Positions 1 through 5,788 of a stretch of DNA of 6,608 bases are shown here, piece by piece. The translations under genes were made by a program, and so were the position numbers. The notes under the pieces were generated by a model that worked only from the letters and a program-made list of their open reading frames with translations, was not told the origin of the DNA and searched no databases. This DNA comes from Clostridia bacterium (lineage in GTDB: Bacteria > Bacillota > Clostridia > UBA1381): the NCBI GenBank assembly GCA_017420825.1, contig JAFQNU010000155.1, forward strand, positions 1 to 6,608, given 5' to 3'. How positions within the stretch are numbered: the first letter of the stretch is position 1; each line of letters starts with the position of its first letter.

Positions 1-31
1 CTAAGCTATGAGCTTAGTGCTTTTATTTTTT
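1..31 (+). terminator. Probable Rho-independent terminator of an upstream gene outside the window
   Basis: A perfect 7-bp inverted repeat, CTAAGCT (1-7) and AGCTTAG (11-17) around a 3-nt loop, is followed by TGC and a T-rich run (20-31). The right arm continues as TGC, so the stem may extend left of the window edge. The T-run lies on the plus-strand side, so it would end a plus-strand gene that lies off the window. The truncated left side keeps confidence moderate. The rest of 1-56 holds nothing else recognisable. Confidence 0.5.
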
Positions 32-56
32 GGGGAACAGTGAATAAGTAACAAGT

Positions 57-88
57 AAAAACCCGCACACTGTCGTGTGCGGGTTTTT
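57..88 (-). terminator. Rho-independent terminator of tRNA-Glu
   Basis: A 9-bp GC-rich perfect stem (CCCGCACAC at 62-70, GTGTGCGGG at 75-83) with the 4-nt loop TGTC is flanked by AAAAA (57-61) and TTTTT (84-88). Read on the minus strand it begins directly at the encoded CCA end of the tRNA and ends in a U-tract, so it is the tRNA terminator. The symmetric A and T flanks mean it could also stop plus-strand transcription. Confidence 0.9.
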
Positions 89-162
89 GGTGACCCGTAA
101 GGGAATCGAACCCTTGTCGCCGCCGTGAGAGGGCGGAGTCTTAACCGCTTGACCAACGGGCC
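88..162 (-). tRNA. tRNA-Glu (anticodon CTC), CCA encoded
   Basis: The reverse complement folds into a full cloverleaf. The acceptor stem is GGCCCGT pairing with ACGGGTC, with one G-U pair. The D-arm has GTC/GAC. The anticodon stem is CCGCC/GGCGG around the loop CTCTCAC. The T-arm is AAGGG/CCCTT with loop TTCGATT. The discriminator base is A at 91, followed by a genomically encoded CCA (88-90). The anticodon CTC lies at 127-129, giving glutamate for codon GAG. By ordinary decoding rules, C34 reads only GAG, so a separate TTC-anticodon tRNA-Glu must exist elsewhere for GAA. The gene is flanked by its own promoter and terminator and so appears to be a single-gene transcription unit. Confidence 0.95.
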
Positions 163-168
163 ATAACA

Positions 169-198
169 TTGATAAATTATAGCATGTTTTTTTATAAT
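169..198 (+). promoter_or_regulatory. Probable sigma-A promoter of mscS
   Basis: TTGATA (169-174, one mismatch to TTGACA) lies 18 nt from a perfect TATAAT (193-198) on the plus strand. Transcription would start near 205 and leave a leader of roughly 54 nt before the mscS ATG at 259. The -35 abuts the -10 of the opposing tRNA promoter, and the -10 abuts the tRNA -35. Confidence 0.7.
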
Positions 199-204
199 TG
201 TCAA
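176..204 (-). promoter_or_regulatory. Sigma-A promoter of tRNA-Glu (perfect consensus)
   Basis: On the minus strand TTGACA (199-204) is separated by exactly 17 nt from TATAAT (176-181), matching the housekeeping consensus at all twelve positions with optimal spacing. Initiation about 7 nt downstream, near 169, would lie just outside the tRNA 5' end at 162, as expected for a stable-RNA gene. It occupies almost the same DNA as the plus-strand mscS promoter. Confidence 0.88.
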
Positions 205-258
205 TACTTTTATCAAAAAAATTCTAAAAATTCAGAAAAAAGAACGGAGAATGAAAAA

Positions 259-1056
259 ATGAACATTTTAAATTATTCAATCGGAACCTTTAGTATCGGA
301 AGTATTTTATCCGCAATAGTTATTTTTGCTATCTGCTATATAGCTATACGTGCCATCATGGGAATAATCAACAAACTACTATCAAAAACCCAGCTTAACA
401 ATACCTTTGCAGGTTTTATCGGTACAACCATAAAAATTCTATTATACTTTGTTGCAATAATAATTGTTGCCGACATTTTGGGAATACCTGTAACCTCACT
501 CATTGCAGTATTCAGTGTTGCAGGTCTTGCTATTTCATTATCTGTGCAAAACTCATTTTCAAACATTGCAGGCGGTCTTACAATACTCGGTACAAAGCCT
601 TTTGTTGAAGGGGATTATATAGAAACTGCATCAATTGGCGGTGTGGTTAAGGAAATTGGCTTATTCTACACAAAAATTTCAACACCCGACAATAAACTTA
701 TATATGTTCCCAACACAGAAATTTCTCAATCAAAGATAACAAATTACACAGCCGAAAAAACAAGAAGAATTGACATAAACATAACTGCATCATATGACAG
801 TGAAGTTTCTAAAGTAGAAAATGCATTAATCAGCAGTGCAAATGCTGTGGACACAATATTAAAAGAGCCGGCAGTTTTTGCAAGTGTCACCGAATACGGA
901 AACAGCTCAATTTCATATGTTGTGAGGGCATGGGCAAATACCGACGATTACTGGACAGCATATTTCGAGTTACTCAAAAACATCAAACGGGAGTTTGACA
1001 AACAGGGTATTGAAATGACATATGACCATGTTAACGTACATTTAATTAAAGAATAA
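259..1056 (+). CDS. mscS: MscS-family small-conductance mechanosensitive channel
   Basis: A 265-residue inner-membrane channel that would open under membrane tension to release solutes during hypo-osmotic shock. The start is ATG 259, with GGAG (246-249) 9 nt upstream. A TTG-started extension back to 169 would run over the promoter and is rejected. Hydrophobic helices lie at about 15-36, 54-77 and 81-110. The third is the pore-lining helix, rich in Ala and Gly (SVAGLAISLSVQ, then NIAGG). It leads into the family motif GTKPFVEGDYIE (about 111-122), the beta domain (GGVVKEIGL, YVPN, about 127-152) and an alpha/beta C-terminus. Length is close to E. coli MscS (286 residues). The C-terminal 'I-x-M-T-Y-D-H' replaces the Pro-containing F/Y-P motif usual in the family. 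It is monocistronic, between its own promoter and a terminator. Family assignment is firm; gating behaviour is inferred. Confidence 0.93.
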   Translation: MNILNYSIGTFSIGSILSAIVIFAICYIAIRAIMGIINKLLSKTQLNNTFAGFIGTTIKILLYFVAIIIVADILGIPVTSLIAVFSVAGLAISLSVQNSFSNIAGGLTILGTKPFVEGDYIETASIGGVVKEIGLFYTKISTPDNKLIYVPNTEISQSKITNYTAEKTRRIDINITASYDSEVSKVENALISSANAVDTILKEPAVFASVTEYGNSSISYVVRAWANTDDYWTAYFELLKNIKREFDKQGIEMTYDHVNVHLIKE

Positions 1057-1060
1057 TTTT

Positions 1061-1095
1061 AAAACCGTTTTGCTTATTGCGCAAAACGGTTTTTT
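1061..1095 (+). terminator. Terminator of mscS, shared with the converging minus-strand gene
   Basis: AAAACCGTTTTGC (1061-1073) pairs with GCAAAACGGTTTT (1081-1093) as a 13-bp perfect stem with a 7-nt loop, ending in a six-T run (1090-1095). It lies 4 nt after the mscS stop codon. On the minus strand the same hairpin is followed by TTTTAAAATTATT, a weaker U-tract, so it probably works in both directions. The stop codon and last coding residues of the minus-strand gene lie inside it. Confidence 0.9.
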
Positions 1096-1478
1096 CCTTC
1101 ACTTAAGTACTTTACAAGCTTTTCTACACTCTTGCAAAGATAAACAAGCCCTGCCGACACTCCAAACCATAGTCCGCTATACAAAAGACACACCTGTCCC
1201 ATAATATTAAACGGTTCTTTGGAATAATCCCATACCGCCCAACCAAGAATTACATTTATTATAATTCCCGACACTAACTCAACCACTGTTATAATCATAC
1301 TGCCTGCCAATGCTTTTTCCCAAATACTGCAAAAGCTGTATTTCCCAAACAAATAGTAAATAAGAAAAAAACACAAACCGCCAACCACAAGCATTGTCCA
1401 ATGCGTGTAACCACGCCACAAAAGCTCTAAAATCCCGTAACCTGCGGCACCAAGAAGATATATAAAAAGCTTATCCAT
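1074..1478 (-). CDS. Four-helix integral membrane protein, putative CmpB-type ABC transporter permease family
   Basis: A 134-residue hydrophobic protein with no clear soluble domain. Helices lie at about 4-20, 28-45, 57-82 and 92-116. Features seen are an N-terminal G-Y-G-I-L-E-L-L-W-R-G block and a later W-D-Y-S-x-x-P-F-N-x-x-G-Q-x-C-L-x-Y-S signature. The latter resembles the family often annotated as 'putative ABC transporter permease' (ABC_trans_CmpB), which has no established function; there is no ATPase partner nearby. The start is the ATG at 1478, 8 nt after GGGAG. An ATG 15 nt earlier (1493) overlaps that ribosome site and has none of its own. It follows ylbJ by 51 nt on the same strand, so it is probably co-transcribed and may act in sporulation or the envelope (inference). 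Its last codons form the terminator stem. Confidence 0.75.
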   Translation of the reverse strand: MDKLFIYLLGAAGYGILELLWRGYTHWTMLVVGGLCFFLIYYLFGKYSFCSIWEKALAGSMIITVVELVSGIIINVILGWAVWDYSKEPFNIMGQVCLLYSGLWFGVSAGLVYLCKSVEKLVKYLSEGKNRFAQ

Positions 1479-1486
1479 TAAAATTA

Positions 1487-1491
1487 CTCCC
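1487..1491 (-). promoter_or_regulatory. Ribosome binding site that fixes the start of the small membrane protein
   Basis: On the minus strand GGGAG (1487-1491) lies 8 nt before ATG 1478-1476. It overlaps the alternative upstream ATG (1491-1493), which cannot use it. This decides for the shorter 134-residue product. Confidence 0.75.
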
Positions 1492-1529
1492 ATAATATTT
1501 TACTAATATTATCAGGAACATTTATTTTT

Positions 1530-2597
1530 TTATACAGATTTTTTTAATTTGAATATTAATCCTGCAACAGACAAAATTGTAAGAATTGCAACACACGTCA
1601 CGCAGAAGCCTGAACTTATATAAAAACCTGCACTTATCCTTCTTTCCTGATTTATAACAGAGAATACTGTCTGACTTATAGGCATAAGTCTTAAAATTAT
1701 ATATGTATAAAACACCGAAAAAAATCCATGCAAAAGCTTTCCAAAAATGTATGGCTTTAGGCTAAGACCGCTATCCCCCACAACACTCATAACCTGCAAA
1801 TGAACACTTATCCCTGCAAAAGCACATATCCACGAAGATATTAACAGCTTTGACACCAAATCTGTATCAAGTGCAGAGACATTATTAAGTCCGGAAACAA
1901 ATTCACATACCCCATTTATTATAGCCTTTAAATATGAATTTACTGATATAACATCAAGCATTAAACTTGATATGACACTGCAAAACACAACAGTTGCACA
2001 AACTGTCAATATACTTTGAACAGAGCTTGTTACGGCCGACGAAAATATCGGGCTTGTGTTTTGCATGGTTATCGTGCTTCTTGGCGCACAAAAATCCTTA
2101 GTTTTATAAAATCTTGCTAAAAGTCCCACAGTGAGTGCTCCCAGGATATGAGCTATATACAAAATAATTCCTGCCCTTGTACTGTGGTACATTGCCACTC
2201 CTACCGCTCCCATTATAAATAATGGTCCTGAATTATTGCAAAAAGCAAGTAGTCTTTCTGCCTCGGTTTTTGATACATACATACCTCTGTAAAGCTGACA
2301 TGTTGTTACTGCACCAAGAGGGTAACCGCTTATAATTCCAAGCACAAACGCTGACGCTCCCGATGAGTTTACATTAAACACCGGTTTCATTACAGGCGAA
2401 AAAAGCTTTGCAAGCAATTCGCAAAAGCCTGAATACACCAAAAGTCCCGAACACACAAAAAACGGAAAAAGCGACGGTATTATAATTTCTGCACATAAAC
2501 CAAGTGAATTTCTTGCATAATATACAGATTTATCAGGATTTAAAACCAAAATTATTGTTACTGAACACACAATTATATATGTTAATATTTTTTTCAT
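1530..2597 (-). CDS. ylbJ: Sporulation integral membrane protein YlbJ
   Basis: A 355-residue polytopic membrane protein. YlbJ belongs to the nucleoside-recognition (Gate) domain proteins. In B. subtilis it is under sigma-E control in the mother cell and needed for normal spore formation; its substrate is not established. Visible landmarks are an N-terminal helix (about 4-20), P-S-L-F-P-F (41-46), S-G-Y-P-L-G-A (90-96), F-C-N-N-S-G-P-L-F (119-127), the E-F-V-S-G-L-N-N segment (232-239) and G-I-S-V-H-L-Q-V (262-269). These sit among about eight hydrophobic stretches, with a final helix near 331-349. It is somewhat shorter than the B. subtilis protein (about 400 residues). ATG 2597 is preceded by GGAG (4 nt gap) and by a second site, GGGAG, 11 nt away. 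It is the first gene of a minus-strand unit, divergent from yqfC, with a candidate sigma-E promoter upstream. Confidence 0.9.
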   Translation of the reverse strand: MKKILTYIIVCSVTIILVLNPDKSVYYARNSLGLCAEIIIPSLFPFFVCSGLLVYSGFCELLAKLFSPVMKPVFNVNSSGASAFVLGIISGYPLGAVTTCQLYRGMYVSKTEAERLLAFCNNSGPLFIMGAVGVAMYHSTRAGIILYIAHILGALTVGLLARFYKTKDFCAPRSTITMQNTSPIFSSAVTSSVQSILTVCATVVFCSVISSLMLDVISVNSYLKAIINGVCEFVSGLNNVSALDTDLVSKLLISSWICAFAGISVHLQVMSVVGDSGLSLKPYIFGKLLHGFFSVFYTYIILRLMPISQTVFSVINQERRISAGFYISSGFCVTCVAILTILSVAGLIFKLKKSV

Positions 2598-2635
2598 ATT
2601 TCTCCAAACTCCCTTTCTTACTATCCTTCACGACA

Positions 2636-2665
2636 ATTATATGAATTAATTTAAAAACAATTGCA
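2636..2665 (-). promoter_or_regulatory. Candidate sigma-E promoter of ylbJ
   Basis: On the minus strand CATATAAT (2636-2643) matches the B. subtilis sigma-E -10 consensus CATACAAT at 7 of 8 positions. GCAATT (2659-2664), 15 nt further upstream, is only a partial match to a sigma-E -35. The -10 also contains TATAAT, but no TTGACA-like -35 stands 16-18 nt away, so sigma-E is favoured. Initiation near 2628-2630 would leave a leader of about 30 nt. This rests on consensus matching alone. Confidence 0.45.
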
Positions 2666-2681
2666 TAAATTCGTATAAAAT
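2643..2681 (+). promoter_or_regulatory. Candidate promoter of the yqfC operon, possibly sigma-E
   Basis: Two overlapping -10 candidates precede yqfC: CATAAATT (2664-2671) and TATAAAAT (2674-2681). Each matches the sigma-E consensus CATACAAT at about 6 of 8 positions. For the first, GAATTAA (2643-2649) lies 14 nt upstream as a weak -35. The region overlaps the ylbJ promoter candidate on the other strand. yqfC is a sigma-E gene in B. subtilis, but phoH, ybeY and era must also be expressed in growth, so more than one promoter is likely. The exact site is uncertain. Confidence 0.35.
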
Positions 2682-2709
2682 AGTAAATTGCAGTGAGAAG
2701 GTGTTGTCA

Positions 2710-3012
2710 ATGAAAAAAACCGTCAGAGAAAAGCTTGCAGAGGTTACAGAATTGCCAAAGGATTTTGTAATGAATATGCCACGTATAACACTTCTGGGCA
2801 ACAAGGAAATAGAAATTGATAATTACAAGGGTATATTGGAATATAACACCGATATTATTCGTCTTTCAGCCAACAAAAAACAAATAGTGATTACAGGTGA
2901 CGAGCTTGTTATAACAGGGCTTGAATTAAATACAATATTTATTGGCGGAAATATTTTTAAAATTGAATTTTGTAAGAAATACCAAAAACCATTACCATCT
3001 GAAATTAATTAG
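2710..3012 (+). CDS. yqfC: Sporulation protein YqfC (YabP/YqfC family)
   Basis: A 100-residue soluble protein of the YabP/YqfC family, close to the 93 residues of B. subtilis YqfC. The N-terminus carries the family pattern: a charged start, then L-P-K-D-F-V-M-N-M-P-R-I-T-L-L-G-N-K-E (about 15-33), followed by I-E-N-Y-K-G-type residues (I-D-N-Y-K-G-I-L-E-Y, 36-45) and the closing I-T-G-x-x-L-x-I-x-x-L segment. No membrane helix or signal peptide is seen. The start is ATG 2710, with AGAAGGTG (2696-2703) 6 nt upstream; the GTG at 2701 is part of that site. It is the first gene of the operon, 64 nt ahead of yqfD, its constant partner. The biochemical role is not established; expression in the mother cell is known for the family. 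Confidence 0.9.
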   Translation: MKKTVREKLAEVTELPKDFVMNMPRITLLGNKEIEIDNYKGILEYNTDIIRLSANKKQIVITGDELVITGLELNTIFIGGNIFKIEFCKKYQKPLPSEIN

Positions 3013-3076
3013 AACAAATCAACAAAAGAATGTGTTTATAATATATAAAAAGTAGAAATTTAAGAGGTTTTTTGTT

Positions 3077-4270
3077 ATGATTTTTAATAAAATCTTTCAT
3101 TTTGTGAAAGGATATGTTATAATAAAGGTAACGAGTCTGTATATTGAACGTTTTTTATATACCTGCGCGAGTGTTGGAATAAAGCTTTTTCATATAGGAA
3201 AAAGGAATAATAACAGCGTCATTATGCGTATAGGTATAAAGGATTTTTTCAAGGTGCGGTCGGTATGTAAAAAGACACGCACCCACATACGCATTGTAAA
3301 AAAATGCGGATTACCTTTTTTTATAAGCAAGCTAAAAAAGAGATATTTCCTTATCCTTGGCTTTATTGCGGTTATATGCTTCATGTTTACCTCCTCCCTG
3401 TTTATATGGTCAATTGAAATTGACGGAGAAAGCAAAGAAACAGCGGAGCAAATTTCTCTCGCCCTTGAAGATGCCGGTCTTCGTATAGGTGCTTTTAAGC
3501 CTTTACTTCCCGACGGTGAGCAAATGAAAAATATTATTATGAGCAATACCGATAATCTTGTCTGGGCATGGGTAAATATCAAGGGTACAAAGGCATTTGT
3601 GGAATACAACGAGGGTATAAAACCGCCAAAGGTTGTTAACCGTTCAATTCCGTGCGATATTGTTGCCCAACGTGACGGCATTATTTACAAGATTACCGAG
3701 AAAAACGGCGAAAAAAGAGTTTTAACAGGTGACACTGTAATGAAGGGTGACGTTCTTATTGCAGGAACTCTTACTTCTGCTGACTCCACCTTAAAAACCG
3801 TTCACTCAATTGGTGAGGTGCTTGCCTGCACACACCATAAAAAGAGCAGAGAATATAAGCTGTCATATGATTTTGCAACTCCCACAGGGAAATCCAAGAC
3901 ATTCAGAACACTCAAGCTCTTTTCAAAATGCTTTGATTTATTTTTCAGAGAAAAGGTGGATTTTAAAGAATACCGTGTAACCGAAACTCTGAATGAATTG
4001 AAATTAGGAAAAAATCATTATTTAGGTATCGGTATATATGAACAGCATTACAACGAAATTGAAATTGTTAACATACCAATAGATTATGATACTGCTATAC
4101 AAAAAGCCCAATATGAGCTTGAAGAGGCAATAGCAAAGGAGCTTTTACCCGGCTCTGTACTTGTAAATAAAAAAACAGACCATCAAAAAATTGATGATAA
4201 CACTGTTTTGGTAAGTGTTGAAATGGAATTTATTGAAAACATAGGCGTTCAAAAGAAAATAGTCGGATAA
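3077..4270 (+). CDS. yqfD: Sporulation protein YqfD
   Basis: A 397-residue membrane-anchored protein, the usual YqfD length. The N-terminal cytoplasmic part (1-90) is basic and includes the family stretch R-I-V-K-K-C-G-L-P-F-F (72-82). A single strong transmembrane helix follows at about 91-112. The rest (113-397) would lie outside the cytoplasm: a POTRA-like start, I-E-I-D-G (113-117), a W-A-W-V-N-I-K-G-T-K-A-F-V-E (163-176) block, and a G-D-T-V-M-K-G-D-V-L-I-A-G turn (218-230) resembling biotinyl-lipoyl-like folds. The start is ATG 3077, with AGAGG 9 nt upstream. YqfD is required for sporulation in B. subtilis, with a molecular role not established. It lies between yqfC and phoH, 30 nt before the latter, as in most spore formers. 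Confidence 0.93.
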   Translation: MIFNKIFHFVKGYVIIKVTSLYIERFLYTCASVGIKLFHIGKRNNNSVIMRIGIKDFFKVRSVCKKTRTHIRIVKKCGLPFFISKLKKRYFLILGFIAVICFMFTSSLFIWSIEIDGESKETAEQISLALEDAGLRIGAFKPLLPDGEQMKNIIMSNTDNLVWAWVNIKGTKAFVEYNEGIKPPKVVNRSIPCDIVAQRDGIIYKITEKNGEKRVLTGDTVMKGDVLIAGTLTSADSTLKTVHSIGEVLACTHHKKSREYKLSYDFATPTGKSKTFRTLKLFSKCFDLFFREKVDFKEYRVTETLNELKLGKNHYLGIGIYEQHYNEIEIVNIPIDYDTAIQKAQYELEEAIAKELLPGSVLVNKKTDHQKIDDNTVLVSVEMEFIENIGVQKKIVG

Positions 4271-4300
4271 ATACGCAATACACGAAAGGATTGATTTTTT

Positions 4301-5329
4301 TTGAATCAGAGACAGATTGAGATACCCGAAGAAATATCACTTGCGGACTTTTTCGGAGATTTTGATTCTAACGTAAAACTATTGGAAAAGGCTATGTCTG
4401 TAAGTATTTGCGGACGTGATAATATAATTAAGATATCAGGTGACGAGGACAACCTGGAAAAATGCTCACAGGTGGTTGACGTTCTTATGAGCATACTCGA
4501 AAAGGGTGAGGTCATAGATGAACAAAAAATCCTCTATGCCATAACAATGGTACAGGAAAACGGCGGTTTCGACCTGAAAATGCTTGGCGATGACTGCGTT
4601 GCTATTAATCAGAAGGGTGCACCGATAAAAACAAAAACCCTCGGACAAAAGCAATATGTTGAAGCAATGAAAGAAAACACAATTGTTTTCGGAATAGGAC
4701 CTGCAGGAACAGGAAAAACCTACCTTGCAGTTGCAAGAGCGGTTACAGCATTAAGGAACAAAGAGGTTTCAAGAATTATTCTTACTCGTCCTGCTGTCGA
4801 AGCAGGTGAAAAGCTCGGTTTTTTACCGGGAGACTTACAGAATAAGGTTGACCCGTATTTAAGACCACTCTATGACGGTATGTATGAAATGCTCGGTGCA
4901 GAAAGCTTTTTAAAAAATCAGGAGCGCGGTGTGATTGAGGTTGCACCTCTTGCCTACATGCGAGGCAGAACTCTTGATAACGCATTTATAATTCTTGATG
5001 AGGCACAAAACACAACACCTGAACAAATGAAAATGTTTTTAACACGAATAGGCTTTGGCTCACAAGCAATTATAACAGGTGATATAACTCAAATTGACCT
5101 GCCTGACGGCAAAAAATCAGGTCTTAAGGAAGCACAAAAAATCCTTAAAAATATTGAGGGCATTGCCTTTTGTAAATTTTCAGAGAAGGATGTTGTTCGT
5201 CATCCGCTTGTGCAAAAAATTATAAAAGCATACGAAAAGTACGACAAGGAACAGGAGATGAAAAAGAGACATGACAGAGATATACATTCAGAACAACCAA
5301 AACGAAATAGAGATTTCAACAGAAATTGA
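4301..5329 (+). CDS. phoH: PhoH-family P-loop NTPase (TTG start)
   Basis: A 342-residue cytoplasmic PhoH-like protein (YbeZ/PhoH type). The short N-terminal region (about 25-70) resembles the KH-like part of PhoH/YbeZ. The ATPase domain begins near 110: Walker A G-P-A-G-T-G-K-T (133-140), L-T-R-P-A-V-E-A-G-E-K-L-G-F-L-P-G (161-177), Walker B F-I-I-L-D-E-A-Q-N (229-237), G-D-I-T-Q-I-D-L-P (260-268) and V-V-R-H-P-L-V (298-304). All key residues are intact. YbeZ partners with YbeY in rRNA maturation in other bacteria, which suits the adjacent ybeY. The start is TTG 4301, 10 nt after GAAAGGA (4284-4290); the next ATG (4394) would remove conserved N-terminal residues. About the last 19 residues form a basic, polar tail encoded in the 59-nt overlap with ybeY. 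In B. subtilis pgpH follows phoH; here it does not. Confidence 0.94.
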   Translation: MNQRQIEIPEEISLADFFGDFDSNVKLLEKAMSVSICGRDNIIKISGDEDNLEKCSQVVDVLMSILEKGEVIDEQKILYAITMVQENGGFDLKMLGDDCVAINQKGAPIKTKTLGQKQYVEAMKENTIVFGIGPAGTGKTYLAVARAVTALRNKEVSRIILTRPAVEAGEKLGFLPGDLQNKVDPYLRPLYDGMYEMLGAESFLKNQERGVIEVAPLAYMRGRTLDNAFIILDEAQNTTPEQMKMFLTRIGFGSQAIITGDITQIDLPDGKKSGLKEAQKILKNIEGIAFCKFSEKDVVRHPLVQKIIKAYEKYDKEQEMKKRHDRDIHSEQPKRNRDFNRN

Positions 5330-5765
5330 GAATGTCATAAAATGCAGTATTGACGAAGTAATGGCATATGAGGACTGCAAATTTGATGCAGAGGTCAGTG
5401 TAATCATAGTAGACGAAGAGGAAATGAGACAGTTGAATTCTGAGCACCGTCAAAAGGACTCACCAACAGATGTTCTCTCCTTCCCTATCCTCGAATTTGA
5501 TGATGATTTGAATATTGTAAATTCAGATTTTGATTTTAATGATGAGCTTGTTATGCTTGGTGATATTGTAATCTGTGCAAAGCGTGCCATGGCTCAGGCA
5601 AACGAATACGGTCATTCATTTATTCGTGAAATTGCATTTTTGACAGTTCACTCAATGCTCCATCTTCTCGGCTATGACCATGAGCATAACGAGGACGAAG
5701 AACAGCTTATGTTTAAAAAACAAAAAGAGGTTCTTGATAAAATGGGGGTTACAAGAAATGTATAA
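5271..5765 (+). CDS. ybeY: Endoribonuclease YbeY (rRNA maturation factor)
   Basis: A 164-residue zinc-dependent RNase that acts in 16S rRNA 3'-end maturation and ribosome quality control. The metal site H-S-M-L-H-L-L-G-Y-D-H gives ligands H127, H131 and H137 (H-x3-H-x5-H). The conserved upstream block L-N-S-E-H-R-Q-K-D-S-P-T-D-V-L-S-F-P (55-72) contains the invariant R60, and L-G-D-I-V-I is at 96-101. An acidic linker (75-92) joins these two blocks. ATG 5271 is the only sensible start: no in-frame ATG, GTG or TTG follows until codon 31. It lies inside phoH, 13 nt after GGAG (5254-5257), a rather long spacing, so translational coupling to phoH is likely. It is 23 nt upstream of dgkA. Confidence 0.95.
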   Translation: MTEIYIQNNQNEIEISTEIENVIKCSIDEVMAYEDCKFDAEVSVIIVDEEEMRQLNSEHRQKDSPTDVLSFPILEFDDDLNIVNSDFDFNDELVMLGDIVICAKRAMAQANEYGHSFIREIAFLTVHSMLHLLGYDHEHNEDEEQLMFKKQKEVLDKMGVTRNV

Positions 5766-5788
5766 ACTTTTTACAAAGGAGCATTTTT

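Noticed and set aside
1..216. Minus-strand open frame of 71 codons
   Set aside because: It runs through the tRNA-Glu gene and its terminator; its composition comes from structured RNA and no ribosome site is seen.
169..258. Upstream TTG start that would add 30 residues to MscS
   Set aside because: It begins at the -35 of the promoter and spans the transcription start; ATG 259 has a well-placed GGAG.
251..262. Tiny frame ATG-AAA-AAA-TGA overlapping the mscS start
   Set aside because: Its ATG is 1 nt from the GGAG, too close for initiation; most likely chance in A-rich sequence.
1480..1529. AATATT repeats between ylbJ and the downstream membrane protein as a possible terminator or promoter
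   Set aside because: Short, AT-only self-complementary words without GC stem or T-run; not enough to call a site.
2659..2692. Direct repeat AATTGCA (2659-2665 and 2686-2692) in the ylbJ-yqfC intergenic region
   Set aside because: Only 7 nt, in AT-rich DNA, with no known regulator matching it; two copies could be chance.
3037..3042. Perfect TATAAT between yqfC and yqfD, within the palindrome TTTATA-ATA-TATAAA
   Set aside because: No -35-like sequence stands 16-18 nt upstream, and the region is simply AT-rich inside an operon; an internal promoter cannot be supported.
3190..3681. Long minus-strand frame of 163 codons opposite yqfD
   Set aside because: It lies fully within the well-conserved yqfD on the other strand, lacks a ribosome site, and shows no recognisable domain.
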